Positions 1 through 12,700 of a stretch of 64,000 nucleotides of DNA are shown piece by piece. The position numbers were made by a program, and so were the translations under genes. The notes under the pieces are model-generated. The model saw only the letters and a list, made by a program, of their open reading frames with translations. It made no database searches and was not told the DNA's origin. Source of the stretch: Pseudevernia furfuracea. Lineage: Eukaryota > Ascomycota > Lecanoromycetes > Lecanorales > Parmeliaceae. Numbering within the stretch: the stretch's first letter is position 1; the number at the start of each line of letters is the position of its first letter. The stretch spans positions 24,768 to 88,767 of the forward strand of contig JAIUPT010000001.1 of the NCBI GenBank assembly GCA_022315425.1. The letters are read 5' to 3'.

Positions 1-968
1 AATAGCTCTGAGCTCTGCTCTTGTATCAGACTGCCATCTGGATTGTTGGGAGATGTCAAAAAGACCAATCTTTGGGCTGTGCTGCTGGACTGCTGCTGTT
101 ATGCCTGCAATGCAGACAGGCATGTCATGCTGTGGTAGCATCAGCCCTCATGCAAGTGATAGGTATTGATGGAGGGCTCCAGCTTACCTTGCACATCAAT
201 GCTGAAATTATCGTTTTCTCGCACCGTCAGTACTTTTGCATCATTGACAGCAGCGTCAAACTGTACATTGTGAAGGTAGGGGGACAATCTATTATGCTAT
301 CACCAGGATCAAGCACACAACGCATGAGCAAGTCTATCACTCATCTGCGCCACAGCCCACCTGCACTCAAAACCAACACTTGTTGCTCACATTACATCAA
401 ACATTTCGAGTTTGGTCAGGCAAGTCCTGCATGATTACATCATGTAGTATATGAATTAATCAGCGTAGCACCTAAAAGCTGACTAACTCACAGCCAACCA
501 AGCGGCATAGCAGTGCATTAGACTAGGGTGACCTACCAATAGGTTCTCCATGGGGATGTCATTCAGCTTGGGACAGTGCCGCTCGTAAGCGCCTGGTTTC
601 AGGATCTGGGTATATGTTGGAAACTGCATGTTGCCCAGTGCATCACGACCTCTGGAGGTGGACCATACGGTTCTCATTTGCTGTCTAACTTTACTATGTC
701 GTGCGGGTCCATCCCCATCTGCTTGGACAGAATTTCAAATGGTAGGATGGAGTGTATGGCTCCATATTAGCAGGTGGGACCTGATGAAGTTCTTGCCGGA
801 AGGGGCGACCGAGCTGCTTCTGTAAGAGGTGTGCAGCTCTGCACTGACGTGGTGCATGTTTCTGCCACTGCTGGAAGGTTTGACAAGGCATTCTGTCGTT
901 TACCCTGCTGCAAGGTACCTCTGAAACCCACGGTGCAGTTTGCAGCATACTGCGTGGGGCACAGCATT
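1..968 (-). CDS. HPA: Histidinol-phosphate aminotransferase (partial, runs off left edge)
   Basis: PLP-dependent enzyme that transaminates imidazole acetol phosphate to histidinol phosphate in histidine synthesis; plastid location is usual in plants and inferred here. Three minus-strand exons can be placed: about 830-537, 360-188 and 104-1. The first carries FEILSKQMG, DIVKLDS, YGPPPEV and YPDPETRRLRAAL. The second carries CGADE, LIDLLMRCVLDPGD and PTFTMY followed by FDAAVNDAKVL. The third carries VFLTSPNNPDGS, where the Asn pair helps bind PLP. Splice phases join correctly: LLV/GCGADE is restored across the 537/360 junction. The catalytic lysine lies beyond the edge. The reading frame breaks about ten times, mostly at homopolymers (for example near 667-680, 620 and 575), most likely sequencing errors. 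The N-terminal exon, probably a transit peptide, is not resolved; the upper limit is approximate. Confidence 0.85.
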
Positions 969-1150
969 CTGCCGTGCGCAAGTAGGGATCGTCGAAGCTC
1001 GTCGCGCAGCTGCCAACAAACAGCAATAGACTTGTTGACCTAGTTTGGCTCTATTAGTCACAGCAGCGCAGCACGAAAAGAGCGCAGCGTGATCAAATGA
1101 ATCGCAAGCACAGCCGCTAACGACCCGAAAGCAAAGTCGCGCAGTGCTGA
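955..1150. promoter_or_regulatory. CpG-rich divergent start region between HPA and the GNAT gene
   Basis: Positions 961-1140 hold 16 CpG dinucleotides by hand count, against 4 in 300 bases of the CHD gene body (9001-9300). The patch lies between the minus-strand aminotransferase and the plus-strand acetyltransferase, so it probably serves both as promoter. No TATA box is convincing. Confidence 0.45.
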
Positions 1151-2685
1151 TTGTTTTGCACCGTCGACCTGACCGTTCTTGCAGTTGTTGTGGCAGGCCT
1201 TGAGGTCGCTGTTTGTGTACGCAAACACTGCAGCAGCTGTCGAGCTTGTCCTGCCTTATCTAATTTATGGATCAAAGCTAATAACACTATTGCCGAAAGC
1301 TATGACAGTCAAGCGTTGTTTGCCCTGGTGGAAGTCGGACCTAGCCGGCAAGGCAAGTGAGCGATCCACCCGATGCCAGGTAACTTTTGCTGCCACTTTG
1401 AACGTCGAACTTTTCACGTGACCTGTGACGTCCTAAGCTGTCTCACAGGCATTCCCTCATGTCAAATTCGAAGAGCAACCGAAACAGCTGACTTCCGAGC
1501 TGCTGCCTTTCTGAGAGCAGCAAGCTTCTACAAGTATTCTCCTGATGAGTCCCAGTATGCCGCCAGGGTAAGTGGCTTCTGCCAAAAGCACTCTGGCTGC
1601 TTTTGCCAAGAAAATCTAGACGTAGAATTTTGACCTCACCTGGCTGGCTTGCAGATCACCAGCGCATGAAAGGAGATGCAGACATGGGCAGCAATTGAAG
1701 CCAAAGTGTCAGGAAAGGACACCGTCTACAAGGTATGCATGCCAAGCTGCACAGTGAGCAGTGCTCTGGACGCTGCGTCTCTGGCTGACGCACACATTAG
1801 AGCTTTGCAGCCAAGACAGTGTTTGTGCATGATTAAGGTCATGCTGCACATGCTGCCAGGACTTGGCAGTGTCTTGTTACATTGCCACTATGGATAGTGA
1901 TGAAAGCGGTTCCAGTACCACAGCTGATGCAGGGTACCTGGGGCCGTCCACTAGATTGCCAGCGCAAGACAGTGCAAGATCTCAGCAGGTTGTTGGAACT
2001 CTTGATTTGAACCAAGGTGTGCTATGCTCATGGCTGGACTTTGACATGACATGTCATCTGTGGTGTTGGGCTCAAGACCATGTGTGATGACTGGGTCACT
2101 CTCTGACCACGCAAGTTGCGAGTCATGGTACCTGTGTAGGGCTGAAATTGCCATCAGAGGAGCTCATTGGGCATCTACCAAAGCAAGCTTCAAGGCTGCA
2201 GAGGGCATATCTCTCAAACGTCTGTACTGCAAAAGCGATACAGAGGCAGGTGAGCAACTTCACATTTTTTGTGTTCTTGCAGCAGCTATAATGTATGTCT
2301 TGGCACTCTGTCAATCGGCATGTTTCAGCCTTCACTTACGTGGTTTCCTGTACAGGGAGTCGCAGCTAAGATGATACAAGTTGCTGCTGAAGATGCCATC
2401 AAGCAAGGTAAGTTGGACAGCTTTGAGATGCTGCAGAGATGTTCATCAGGTAGAGCACAGTGCTGCAAGCCAGATGTGCTGCCTGCAGGTGTTGAGTACC
2501 TGTATGTGCATGTAGCACATGACAATCAAGCGGCTATGCATCTATATTGCAACCGCTGCGGTTTTCATCAAGAGCAGAGTGAAAGTGAGGGCTATGCCCG
2601 TGCACTGTCCAGGCCCCGGCGCTTTTTTGCTCTGTCAGCAGCTTGTTTGATGGCTTTATGTGCTGTGCATTGTGCACTTGGCTAA
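1151..2685 (+). CDS. GNAT-family N-acetyltransferase, plastid-type
   Basis: Transfers an acetyl group from acetyl-CoA to an amine; the closest remembered relatives are plant plastid GNAT proteins acting on protein N-termini or lysines, so the substrate is inferred. Exons: 1449-1567 (AAAFLRAASFYKY), 1655-1732 (AAIEAKVSGKDTVYK), 1860-2016 (LAVSCYIATMD then VVGTLDLNQ), 2140-2249 (LPSEELIGHLP, AYLSNVCTAKAIQRQ), 2356-2407 (GVAAKMIQVAAEDAIKQ) and 2489-2685 (GVEYLYVHVAHDNQAAMHLY). The RQ/GVAAKM junction is the acetyl-CoA binding loop (R/Q-x-x-G-x-A) of the family, and HDNQAAMHLY is its conserved C-terminal helix. Phases match at the last three junctions. An extra G at 1686-1688 shifts the frame. The T-run near 2624 may do the same; with one T fewer the protein would stop near 2650. 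The first exon and start codon, somewhere in 1151-1440, are not settled. Confidence 0.8.
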
Positions 2686-3590
2686 GGAAGCAAAAACTTC
2701 TTGTGACACAAAAGGAAAGCTTTACAAGAAACTGATCCTGTTGATTCAGAACTCGTGAACTTATTGAAGCATGCACAAAGTCTAAGGCCATTTCAGTCAC
2801 GAAGCATACGATATGTCTGATGTCATTCATATGTTCTGATGTATTTGTAGATCTTTCTGGTCTTCATATGTACAAACTTTCTGCTTGTACTTGAACAACG
2901 ATGCTTGAGAGCTTAAATGGTCTTGAAGCATGCAGTGATTGCAATTGGTAGAGCCCATAGACAGCGTGTACAAACCAAGGCAGATCGTCGAAGTTGCACT
3001 GCATAACTTATAGTTAGTAACAGAGCATCAAGCATAGTAAGCGAGGCAACAGGTAAATTGTTAGCAGTTTTTTGCATATCAAGGGGCATATTGAACGTGA
3101 TAGTAAGAGGTATACTCATGAGTCAACATTGCATATGCCCAAACTGACATCACGGCATATCAGCAGAATATGGTCGTCATCTGATGCAGCATCTGAGCAC
3201 TTGCAAGTGCTGCGCTTCCAGCATTCGCCTTACAGGCATTTGACGTACTGTGCACCTGACAGTCTTGCATTTAGATGTGATAAGACTTGATCCTAAGACT
3301 TGATAAAGTATACATTAACTGCGTGGTTTGTGAGTTTGAGTATAGGTCAGAATCACTTGCAATTGCTCATGACTTCGTTTGTGAGTTTGATGCAGTGAGG
3401 GTTGCAAATAAATTTGTCAAATTTCCTTCTGACAGCTTTAACACTTGTATCGTCTGTACTTTACGCACGTGTTGTATACAAGGAAGCTAAATGCTTTGTG
3501 AATTTGGCGAATGGATTGCCTAGTACTTAAGACGCCTTGCAATTTGGGCCAAACCCCAGGTTTAGCAGAACCGGCTCAGCAAGCATTCTC
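2686..3590. other. Intergenic stretch between the GNAT gene and the CHD gene
   Basis: About 0.9 kb, AT-richer than its flanks, with stop codons in all frames and no conserved peptide that I recognise. It presumably holds the 3' untranslated region of the acetyltransferase and upstream sequence of the remodeller. No repeat or RNA gene was seen. Confidence 0.5.
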
Positions 3591-3740
3591 TGAGTCAGTA
3601 TTCTGAGGTCAAGTTGACGCAGCTGTCGGAGCAACTGACCCATGCGACCTGCCCGGTCGCGTCGTTCGCTGTACGGCAGGCCTCGCCGAGGCGAACGGCA
3701 CGGATGAATCCAGTGACGCCAGCTCGGCAGAAGAGGCGTC
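3591..3740 (+). promoter_or_regulatory. CpG-rich 5' end of the CHD remodeller gene
   Basis: Positions 3601-3780 contain 20 CpG by hand count. The patch overlaps the first recognisable exon, an acidic Ser/Asp/Glu-rich coding stretch ending at a CAG/GTATGA donor at 3744. Confidence 0.4.
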
Positions 3741-6700
3741 TCAGGTATGATCCTCAGTTCACGTAGCGACATCTGCACGCACTGTGGATACCACCAAGTT
3801 TCGTGACGACCGCACACGTGCAGGATGAGGACTCTGAACCACGGTTGCGTGTCAAAGCTACTGGCCCTCCGAAAAGCTCAACTGGGACTGACAATTCCGG
3901 TCAGTACAGCGAACATTCAGCTGAAGACACTTTGTCGGGATCAACCTCACAGGAGGAGGATACAGAATATCAAGTCCAGGATAATGTACGCCAATCTTGA
4001 GCTCACATGATGCTTTGGTGCTTGCTCTGCCTCCACTCTGTCCTGACAACCTGCAGCATATGCTGGTTGCGGTATTCACGACCATTTGTGTTGCCGTAAG
4101 TTGCTAGGCTCAGTTCATAAGTGCCAAGCATGGATTGCTTTGCAGAATGATGAGTGCTGCAGCTCATGTAACTCAAAGAAAGACTCCGACAAGCTCTTGT
4201 GCTGTGAGCTGTGTCCACGCGTCTACCACTTTTACTGCTTGAAGCCTCCACTCAAAGCTATTCCTTCTGGAGATTGGTTCTGTATTCATTGCCAGCAGAT
4301 TTTTGTGCCTTGAAGATGTCGAAAAGTTTCTGGCATTCAGGACCCGACTGGTGGTATGCTCTTCTGTTGATGATGTTGATCAGTGAGCACCTAGCACCGC
4401 AGTGCAACAACACATGATGCCGTCATATTGATCTGTACTTGACAGCAAGTTGCGCAGCTGTCACACATCATTGCTGCAGCCTCTCTTGTCACACTTTTCG
4501 TCTGTTGCTGTGCAATGATTGCATCCATCATGATGGGCAAGTGACAGAGATGCAGAGCTTACAGTTTCCATCAGACATCTTGCCAGCTGGCATGCACAAT
4601 TGACAGTAGCTGCAGTGCAGCTGTTATCTTGTCTTCCAGAGTGTGTTTGAGATCAAAGCACCAGCTGCACGCATGATCACAGATCAAGAAGGCACAACTG
4701 CAGGACTTGGAAGTCGAAAGAGCTAAAGAGGCAACTATACAGCAAGCAGCCGCAGACTCAGCTGCACAAAGCAAGAAGCGCAAAGCCACATCTGGCAACA
4801 TGCCAATGGCTGGCAAGAAGCCAAAGATGGCATCGGTGCAGCAGCTGCACACATCCAACTCAACAGACCATGCCCAGTCACAGTCAGCCAGCCATTCACA
4901 GTCTGCCAATCAGTCACAGTCAGCCAACTCTGATGCACATAGGAGGGCAACCCCTTCAGAACTGGAAATTAGCTCGCCTGGGCAGATGTCTGGTGCACAG
5001 CACAATGCAGATCAGGGCAGGAAGGATTCATCAAAGTCATCAATGGACAATGCACGGAGTGCTGGGGCATCAGCAGACCTTGCAAAGAGCGTTGAGGCAC
5101 AGCAGCTGTCAGCTAGGAACCTCATCAGCATCAGCTGCTGCAGGACAGAAGCACATGAGAGCACCAGAGCAAGACAGTAAAGACAAGGGCAAGGGGTTGA
5201 CAAGTGTCAAGGAGTACTTTGTCAAGTGGAAGGGCAAGTCTTTCATACATTGCTCATGGGTGAAGCATGATGATGTGGTGAAGGTTGCCAAGTACTCAGC
5301 CGGCCTGAATATGAGGTTCAAGTACTATCAGAGGAGTGTGTATGGCATGCCTCAGGTAGTCTCCCTGTCTAGTATACTCCAGGCACCAAGTCAGATGTGA
5401 GAGCATTAGTCATCAGCGCCAGATACTTCTTGTGGTGACCAAACATTCAACTGCAGGAAGCAGGCCTGCAGGCAGAGTTTATGGTGAACATGCCATGCGT
5501 TTCTGTGTGGCCGTGTCAATCGGATGCTATGTTCAGGTAGCAAATTCTGGGAAGCTGGAAGACCAGGAAGTTGGTGATATGGTGAATGGAATTGACCCAT
5601 TGTGGGTGCTTGTAGACAGAGTGATTTCACAGCAGGAGAAGAAAGGTGAGAAAGATTGGCATAGCACCACTTTTAAATGTGTGTCATGCACACTGCATGA
5701 ATCAGACATTTGGAGGGTTTTGTTGTTTTGCTGCTGAATCATGCTCTTCCACTACATGATCAGCAACATTGCTGCCAGCAGTCGTACTGCGTCGCGTAGA
5801 ATGTTGCAACAGTGCAGCCTGTTGTGCTGAACATGCACTGTGCACAATCATTTGGAGTCTTGCTATGCGCTGGCAGGATGTGAGACAATGTGCAGGCAAA
5901 GTGCAGTATTTAGTGAAGTGGAAGGGTCTTGGCTATGATGAGTCTACCTGGGAAAGTCCTGCTGATCTTCTGCCAAAGTTCACAGCAGAGCTGGCTCGCT
6001 TTCAAGACCAGCACCCTGTTACAAATGAGCTGGATCACAGAAAAAGGTCACATGCCCAGGTGCGGTCGCATTCAAGCACAGCTTTCTTCTTGAAGTTTGC
6101 GCTGCAACCATCAAGTTGCCACTTGCCGTGCCTGAGTCACATTTCATGGCTGCCTGTAGCTGTGCATACAGAGCGATGCATTGCTAGAGGATTTGCAGCG
6201 TGATACAGGTGCATGCATCAACATTTGCATCTGACTTCTACCAGTACATAAACCAGGGTCAGCTCCTTGTCTTTCTCCCTGTTGTGTTTCTCAATGTTTT
6301 GTACTTTGGAGCAAGTCAACATGGCTACATGCATGTGCAGGCAAGCACGTCCCAAGCAGACACCAGGAGGTCGGCTTGCAGGGCGCAAGGTGGGCAGGCG
6401 CAAGTATGGTGAGAGCCCAGGCTTCCTAGCAGGCGGGGGCAGCCTCCACCCTTACCAGCTGGAGGGCCTCAACTGGCTCTACTTTGCTTGGGAGCAGCGC
6501 AAACATGTCATCCTTGCTGATGAGATGGGCCTCGGCAAGACCATCCAGTCCATTGCCTTCCTGGCGCGCCTCAAGTAGGCTTCACACCCCTCACTGCACC
6601 TTTTGCTTGTCACACAACGGACCTGCTGCTTGTAAATGGCATGGTAAACGGCTGGTAAATGGTAAATGGCTGGTAAATGGTGCATGCAAAGCTTGCATGT

Positions 6701-9700
6701 GTACCACATCTCTGGCCTGGCACTAGCCTCTGCTTTGTAGATGCTGTATGTGTAGGTTGTTTCATTGGGACTGGTCTGTTGGCTTGTGTCTGCTCTTGGG
6801 AACTACTTGTTGGACCAAACAGCTATCGCCAGAACTTCTGACAACTGGTGGACAGTACAGCATGGTTAATCCCAAAACAAGTCCTGCTCCTGGTCCATGT
6901 TGCTTCAAGTGTGTGCGTTGTGAATGTGTACAGGGAGGAAGAGCAGGTCCAGAAACCACATCTGGTGGTTGTACCACTGTCCACATTTCCCAACTGGGAG
7001 CGTGAATTCGCCCTGTGGGCGCCGCAGCTGAACGTGGTCCCCTTCCTTGGCAACCAGGCGGGCAGAAATGTGATCAAAACACATGAGCTGTACGCTGATC
7101 CAAGTCAAGTCAAAGGGAAGACAAAAGCACACAGCAGACATGCTGAGTTGCAGGTCAGTGTACACAGCAGCCAATTTTGCAGCTGTGTGTACAGCGGTCA
7201 GGGCTTTAATGAGCTCAAATTGCGTCAATAGCTCATAGTCTTGCTCAGAGAGGGCCTTCTTGTCAGGCCACTGCTTGCTGCGTGTGTCATTGAAGCCGTC
7301 AGAGCCATCTGCCAGCAAGATAAACAGCAAGCAAAGATGCAGGGCCAGTACTAGAGGTGTGTGTGTGCAGGCGCGGGTGAAGTTTCATGTGCTGCTGACC
7401 ACCTATGAGATGGTTGGCTCTGAGATCAGCACTCTACGCAGCCTGGAGTATGAGACCCTGATTGTGGATGAAGGTCACAGGTGTGACCTATTTCCCGTCT
7501 GGTTCTGCTTTGCCCTTTGAGCTCTGTCTTCCTTTTGCTGCTATATTGCTGATGGGCCAAGCAAAATCCAGTAGCTCAGCTGAACAACATGACTTGCTGC
7601 TCAAGTAGGTCATCACAAATGGCATCATGTCTGTATATGCTGAGGTACATGTGCAGGATGGCACTGGACAACCTCGCTCAATGCAAAGGTTGTGTACATC
7701 ATGTAGACTGTTGGACCTTGCTTTCAGCATCAGAGCAAATTTGACCTTCAGCTGATCATGCACAGGTTGAAGAACCAGCAGAGTAAGCTGTTTCAACAGT
7801 TGCACAACTTCAAGACTAGGCAGCGCACATTACTGACAGGCACACCCCTGCAAAACAACTTATCAGAGCTGTGGATGTTGCTGCACTTCCTGGATGCCAG
7901 CAAGTTTCAGAGCTTGGAAGACTTTGAGGCAGACTTCTCAGACCTCAGCCATGGGGACCAGGTATGCCTTGCTTACAGAAGTGCTGCTCACCACCTTGGC
8001 TTTGCTACTGCTTGTTGTGCGCTTGTCTGTGTGGTCATGTTTGGCCTGCAAAAGGGTTCTGACGGCAGTGCTAACACCTGTGAGCGCAATATGCAGTCTC
8101 TTCTGCTCACCATTACCATAGCGATGTTGCAAACACAAGCACTGGGTATTGTTTGGAGACCTTGAGGCAGCGTGTTGAGTAATGGCGCTTGTGCGTGTGC
8201 ATATAGATAGCAAAGCTGCATGAGCTGCTGTCCCCTCACCTGCTGCGGCGGCTGAAGAAGGATGTGCTGAAGCAGCTGCCACCCAAGAAGGAGCAGATTG
8301 TGCGGGTGGAGCTGTCTCCTCTGCAGAAGGACTGGTACAGAGGCATCCTCACCAAAAATTTCCCCAACCTTACCAACGGTGACCTCCTGGAGCTTTGCTG
8401 AGTCATAATGACCATTCCTGATTTGGCTCTATGACCCATGTGTCCAGCTTTTTGCCATCATGCTCACAAGCCAAAAAGAAATTTTGCCTTGGGCCACATC
8501 AGCACCAATCCTGCTTGAAAGCTTGCAGAAAGTGGCTGCAGAAAACTGCGGTCAATGCTGTCACAGCACAGCATGCCTCTGTCAACCTGTACGCAGCAAG
8601 CAAGCATCAACTGAAGGGCGCCCCTGGACATGTAGGCAAGCAGACTGGCAGGCTGAAGTCTGTCATGATGGAGCTTGCGCAAGTGCTGTAACCACCCCTT
8701 CCTGATCGACGAGCAGGAGTGGCCTGTGACACGGGATCCCAAGCAGTTCCTGCAACAGCTGGTGCAGGCTAGCGGCAAGCTGGCCCTCATGGATAGCATG
8801 CTGGAACGCATGAAGGAGAGGGGTCACAGAGTACTCATCTACAGCCAGTTCACCACTCTGCTGGACCTTCTGGAGGAGTGGCTAACAGCTCGGCAATGGG
8901 GCTACCAGCGCATTGATGGCAGTGTTAGTGGCGCAGACAGGCAGTCACGCATCGACCAATTCAACCGACGGCCGGCTGACAACTTTGTGTTCCTGCTGTC
9001 CACCAAGGCAGGAGGTTTGGGCATCAATCTGGCAAGCGCTGACACTGTGATCATCTATGACAGCGACTGGAACCCACACAATGATTTGCAAGCACAGGCT
9101 AGGGCACACAGGCTGGGTCAGCTCAAGCCTGTCATGATGTACAGGTTGGCTACACCTATTGCTTTGCACATTACCACTTGTGAACGCACCATTTTCCTAG
9201 CATGTGAACAGCCTGGGCTTGTCTACACCTTGTTCCTGTCATGTGAACAGCCTGTGCTTGGGAACACAAGGGCTCGTGTCACCTTCAGCAGATGGTGTAA
9301 AGGGATCTGTCGTCTGCAGGCTGGTGACCAGGCTGACTATTGAGGAGCGTATGATGCAGCAGACAAAGAAGAAGATGATGCTAGAGCACTTGGTTGTGCA
9401 CAAGATGAACACAGCAGCAGATCTTAAGCAGGTGATTGTCAGCCCTGCCCCTTAAGGTGCAATGCAGTTGCTAGCCTGCTTTGTCACTTGACCCGACAAC
9501 CCATTTAGTGTTCAGCAGGCAGGTGCTTCTGCTGGTCATGATTGCGTTTCACTGACAGCGGCAGTGCACTCACTCCTCAAAACACCTCATTTGTCTGCGC
9601 CATGAAACAGGTGTGGCTGTGGATGTAACATGCTGTACAATGCTTGTGTGTTCTGTAGGATGAGCTGGATGATATTTTGAGGTACGGAGCTGCTGAGCTG

Positions 9701-12700
9701 TTTGCAGATGCAGTGGCTGCCAGTCAGAAAGCACAGCAAGACGCTACCACAGGTGATCACCACTATCAACCCACTCTTACACCATGTCATGACAGTTCCT
9801 GCTAGCTGACAAACAACTTGACACAGCCTAGGGCCATAGACTATGGTATCCAAAGGCAGTGGAACAGGGGAGCACAAGGCACACCTTGCTTGGTGCTACA
9901 GGCCAGCTACATCACCAAGCAAGGTGTGGTTTGTGCTCCCCTGCTCAATGCATGGTGTGATTGCACTAACTTTGTACCAAGGCTGTTGTACTGGACATCC
10001 TATCTGGTTGCATTGTGACGCTGTATAAAGAGCAACTTTTGCTGTGGACATGCCATCTCCATCTTTGTACTGCAGAGATAAAAGAGGCAGGTGATGAGGC
10101 AGAAGGCAGTGCAGGCCTGGCCAGCAAGGCCAGTGTAGACAAGGCAGACAAGCTCATCCGCCTGAGCGAGCGTGAGCAGGCCGAAGGCAGGACTGGCGGC
10201 CAAGCTGGCCAGCGTATTGTCTATGACAATGCTGCCATTGAGCGCCTCCTTGACAGGTGTGCTGCAAGATTGTGGTTTTGTGCTTAGCCAGGTCTTCTCT
10301 GGCGGTTGCTGTGACCTTCCATCTGCCGTCAGATCTATCTGCAAGCATCTGACAAGCATTCCGAGAACTGGACAGCAATCACTGATGCATCAAGAAGCAC
10401 ATCTGTCACCGATATGGCCCTGTTGACCCTGCAAAGGTCTTGAAATATGGACTGTGGAAAGCATTTATCCTGTTGTCCTTGGCAATTCTACCCATGCTTA
10501 TTCTTTGCCATTGCAATGACAAGTTCACTGCATGCCAGCAAGTAAACACGATCAAGTTCAACATGCTGCGTTGGCTGCAGGTCTGATCTGGCAAATGCAG
10601 ATGAAGACAAGAACGATGAGAAGGAGGATGACTTTGTGAAGGGCTTCAAGGTGGCCAACTTTGAGATCATAGACTCTCCTGACAAAGGTGAACCTGACAG
10701 CAGATCGTACTGCACTGATTGCCCTTGAGCTCCATGCTGTCAGCAACACTTCGATCATATCACCAACTTGTGTCACAGCACAGAAAGTAGGCATCACTGC
10801 GCAGACACTTGTTGGGGTTCAGGTTGTCACTGCTGCATTCTCTACATGCCAGCTGACAGATGCACATGATGGACCGCAACCACTATTAGCTGTATGAGGG
10901 TTTGTAACATCTTCAAGGCACAGTGTCTCCTTGTGAATGCGCATACTGCCTGTAGGAGAGAAGGCAGTGGATGAGGAGGCTGCCCTTCTGGAAGGGCAGG
11001 CATCAGGACCACAGCAGCCTGCAGTAGCCTTCTGGATGAGCTGCTGAAGAATGGATACCAGGACCTGCAGCAATCCAACAGGCTGCTCTTGGCAAGGGCA
11101 AGCGTGAAAGACGCAAGGTCAGCTACCACCTTTATTGGAACCAGCCAGAAATGTACGTTATCATCCCATGTGTTGGCAGTTGACATGCTGCTCAAAGCCA
11201 TATGTGCACCTTTCATTCAGCTCTCATGTCTGCTCCATGATGCACCCAAAGTGTTGTGTTGCTATGCAGATGAGCTGGCAGTCTGTTGTCAAACATCTGC
11301 TCTCATATGCTGAGCTGTGTTGCAGGTGAACTATGATGAGAAGAATGCCAAGGGCAGAGATGATGTGAGCGACTACTCTGCTCAGAGTGAAGACTCTGAC
11401 CAGGAGTCTGGCGATGAAGCAGGCATAGACAAGCCTGCATTGAAGGTTAGAGCAACGCTTTGTCTCAAACTGGCCACGCAAGCTATGCAGCACAGTGTTT
11501 CATGCAGTAAGATGGCCATCCCTACCTCACCTCTGTTAAAGCTTTGCATCTTTGCCTAGCCTTGTTCGATTCAGAAACTGCACAGGTGGAATCAGCTGCG
11601 TTGCTGTACTGCATTGCATCCTTGACTGTGGCAGTAGTAAAAGCAAAGGCATGTCTCCAAGCTATGGCGCTTATGCTGCAGAAGCTCAAGAGTGATAAAT
11701 ACAGCCTGACAGAGGCAGAGTCAAAACAGGTTCACGCAGTGGCACAGCAGCGGCAGGCCAGCCTGGGGGGTGGGCACCCTTTCACGAGTGGGTTCAACTC
11801 CAACTACAAGGTCCTAGGCTTCAGCAATGCACAGCGAGCCTTGTTCATGAAGGTACACGCCCCTGTGCTGCTGCAACTGTCCGCCTGTCTCACCCAGCAT
11901 TTCCTGCTGTCTTTGCCTGCAGCCAAAGCGCCTCTGCTTTCACACCCAGGTGACACACAGCAGCGCTGACATTCCTTGCCATACGCTGTGGTCATCTGTG
12001 CCGCCTGCTTGCCCTGTCTATGCTTGCTGATACTCAGTCAGCAGACACGCTAGGCATGTTTGGGAGGTGCTGAAGGCGTTGGTGCAGGTGCTGATGCAGT
12101 TTGGGCTAGGGCAGCAGCTGACAGGAGGCAAGTTTGACTGGAGCCATATTCATCGTCACATGACAGGCAGGTGGCCCCCTCTGGCTTTGGAACACACCTG
12201 CAGATACGCCGAGCTGGTCATGGCTCAGCTGTCAGAAGCAGCCAACGGCAAGCCATTCTTTGCAGATGGCATTCAGAAGAAGGAGATCCTGCAGAGCTAC
12301 GAGCCTCAACAAGGTAGCATGCACAACAGGTTGTCTGATGGTTTGGGCATGCAACAAAAGTCCATCCAATGGTGTGTTTGTTGAGCCATGAGCAAACCTC
12401 GTCGGTCTGCTAATCAGGCTTTCCTACAAGTGGAGTTTGTGTTGTCAGACGCAAAGCATTTGTCTTAATTGGTTGTCAGCGCATTCCTCTATAGCTCAGC
12501 ATTTCTTCTGGAGGTTTGTCATTTGGATTGCACTTCAGCATTACAGCATCTAGGGCAGAGTATGTTGTGCAGAGAAACACTGATGTGAGCTGACTGTGCA
12601 GGTACTGGACCGTTTAGGGACTCTGCACTTGATACGGCACACACTGCTGAAACAGATGGCAGACCCTGACCCTGCTTTCAGCCTAGGGCCACTGCATGCC

